Part shown: positions 63,974 through 64,000 of the stretch, in pieces
Position numbering within the stretch: position 1 is the stretch's first letter
Layout of the letters: each line of letters opens with the position of its first letter
NCBI RefSeq assembly: GCF_000731095.1
Contig: NZ_JMTZ01000014.1
Coordinates: forward strand, 1-64,000
DNA length: 64,000 nt
Source: Lysobacter antibioticus
GTDB taxonomy: Bacteria; Pseudomonadota; Gammaproteobacteria; Xanthomonadales; Xanthomonadaceae
Reading direction: 5' to 3'
Program-made: the position numbers and the translations under genes
Notes under the pieces: model-generated
The model's database searches: none
Told to the model about the DNA's origin: nothing
Seen by the model: only the letters and a program-made list of their open reading frames with translations

Positions 63974-64000
63974 GCGACACGATCGGTCAGGGCGTCATGT

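Overview
The window is GC-rich, densely coded chromosomal DNA that looks like Lysobacter or a close relative in the Xanthomonadaceae. This rests on the frmR-adhC-fghA operon, a homodimeric-type aceE, a three-domain GrxD, a TctDE/CitMHS/porin module, many GTAGGAGCGGC-type REP palindromes with a RAYT transposase gene, and a toxin-like/lipoprotein complement typical of the group. No rRNA, tRNA or CRISPR array was found. Organism and names come from recognising the sequence, not from a search.

The first 43 kb is mostly housekeeping and metabolism. In order: formaldehyde detoxification (0.3-3.1 kb); a divergent XRE regulator / FAD oxidase / methyltransferase group (3.6-6.9 kb); three exported amidohydrolase-family proteins (6.9-16.1 kb), one lacking the catalytic HxH; DegV, a DsbA-fold isomerase, an AMP nucleosidase and assorted single genes; a GrxD fusion, a polysaccharide deacetylase, a methyltransferase, an esterase and an AlaA-like aminotransferase; rsgA and a QEGLA-motif protein; acetoacetyl-CoA reductase; a citrate-type uptake module (CitMHS transporter, OprP-like porin, two-component system, solute-binding protein); maeB; a LysR / GST / SMR group; a RAYT gene inside a REP cluster; and aceE.

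From about 43.2 to 47.2 kb the sequence becomes visibly AT-richer. A compact overlapping operon there encodes a 59-aa one-TM protein, a 185-aa protein sharing its AGGD(I/V)VGRDK motif, a middle-component-like protein, a Rad50-like ABC ATPase with a CxxC pair, and an unrecognised 207-aa protein. This resembles an ABC three-component (ABC-3C) conflict system and is the best candidate for a little-described system here. Next come a frameshifted XRE remnant, an HNH endonuclease with an SRA-like N-terminus under an XRE controller, a second XRE remnant, and a secreted protein / lipoprotein pair.

The last 12 kb holds two toxin-like loci. One is an RTX-repeat M91-type metallopeptidase with a downstream lipoprotein. 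The other is a lipase preceded by two duplicated lipoproteins. The lipase and peptidase share a Q-rich C-terminal region, which suggests one secretion route. Between and around them are a caspase-like peptidase with a probable beta-propeller, DUF1697, DUF2058, a GST and an arylamine N-acetyltransferase.

At least four families of short inverted repeats punctuate the intergenic regions. In one place a repeat family has been tandemly copied and appears to supply the signal peptide of the solute-binding protein.
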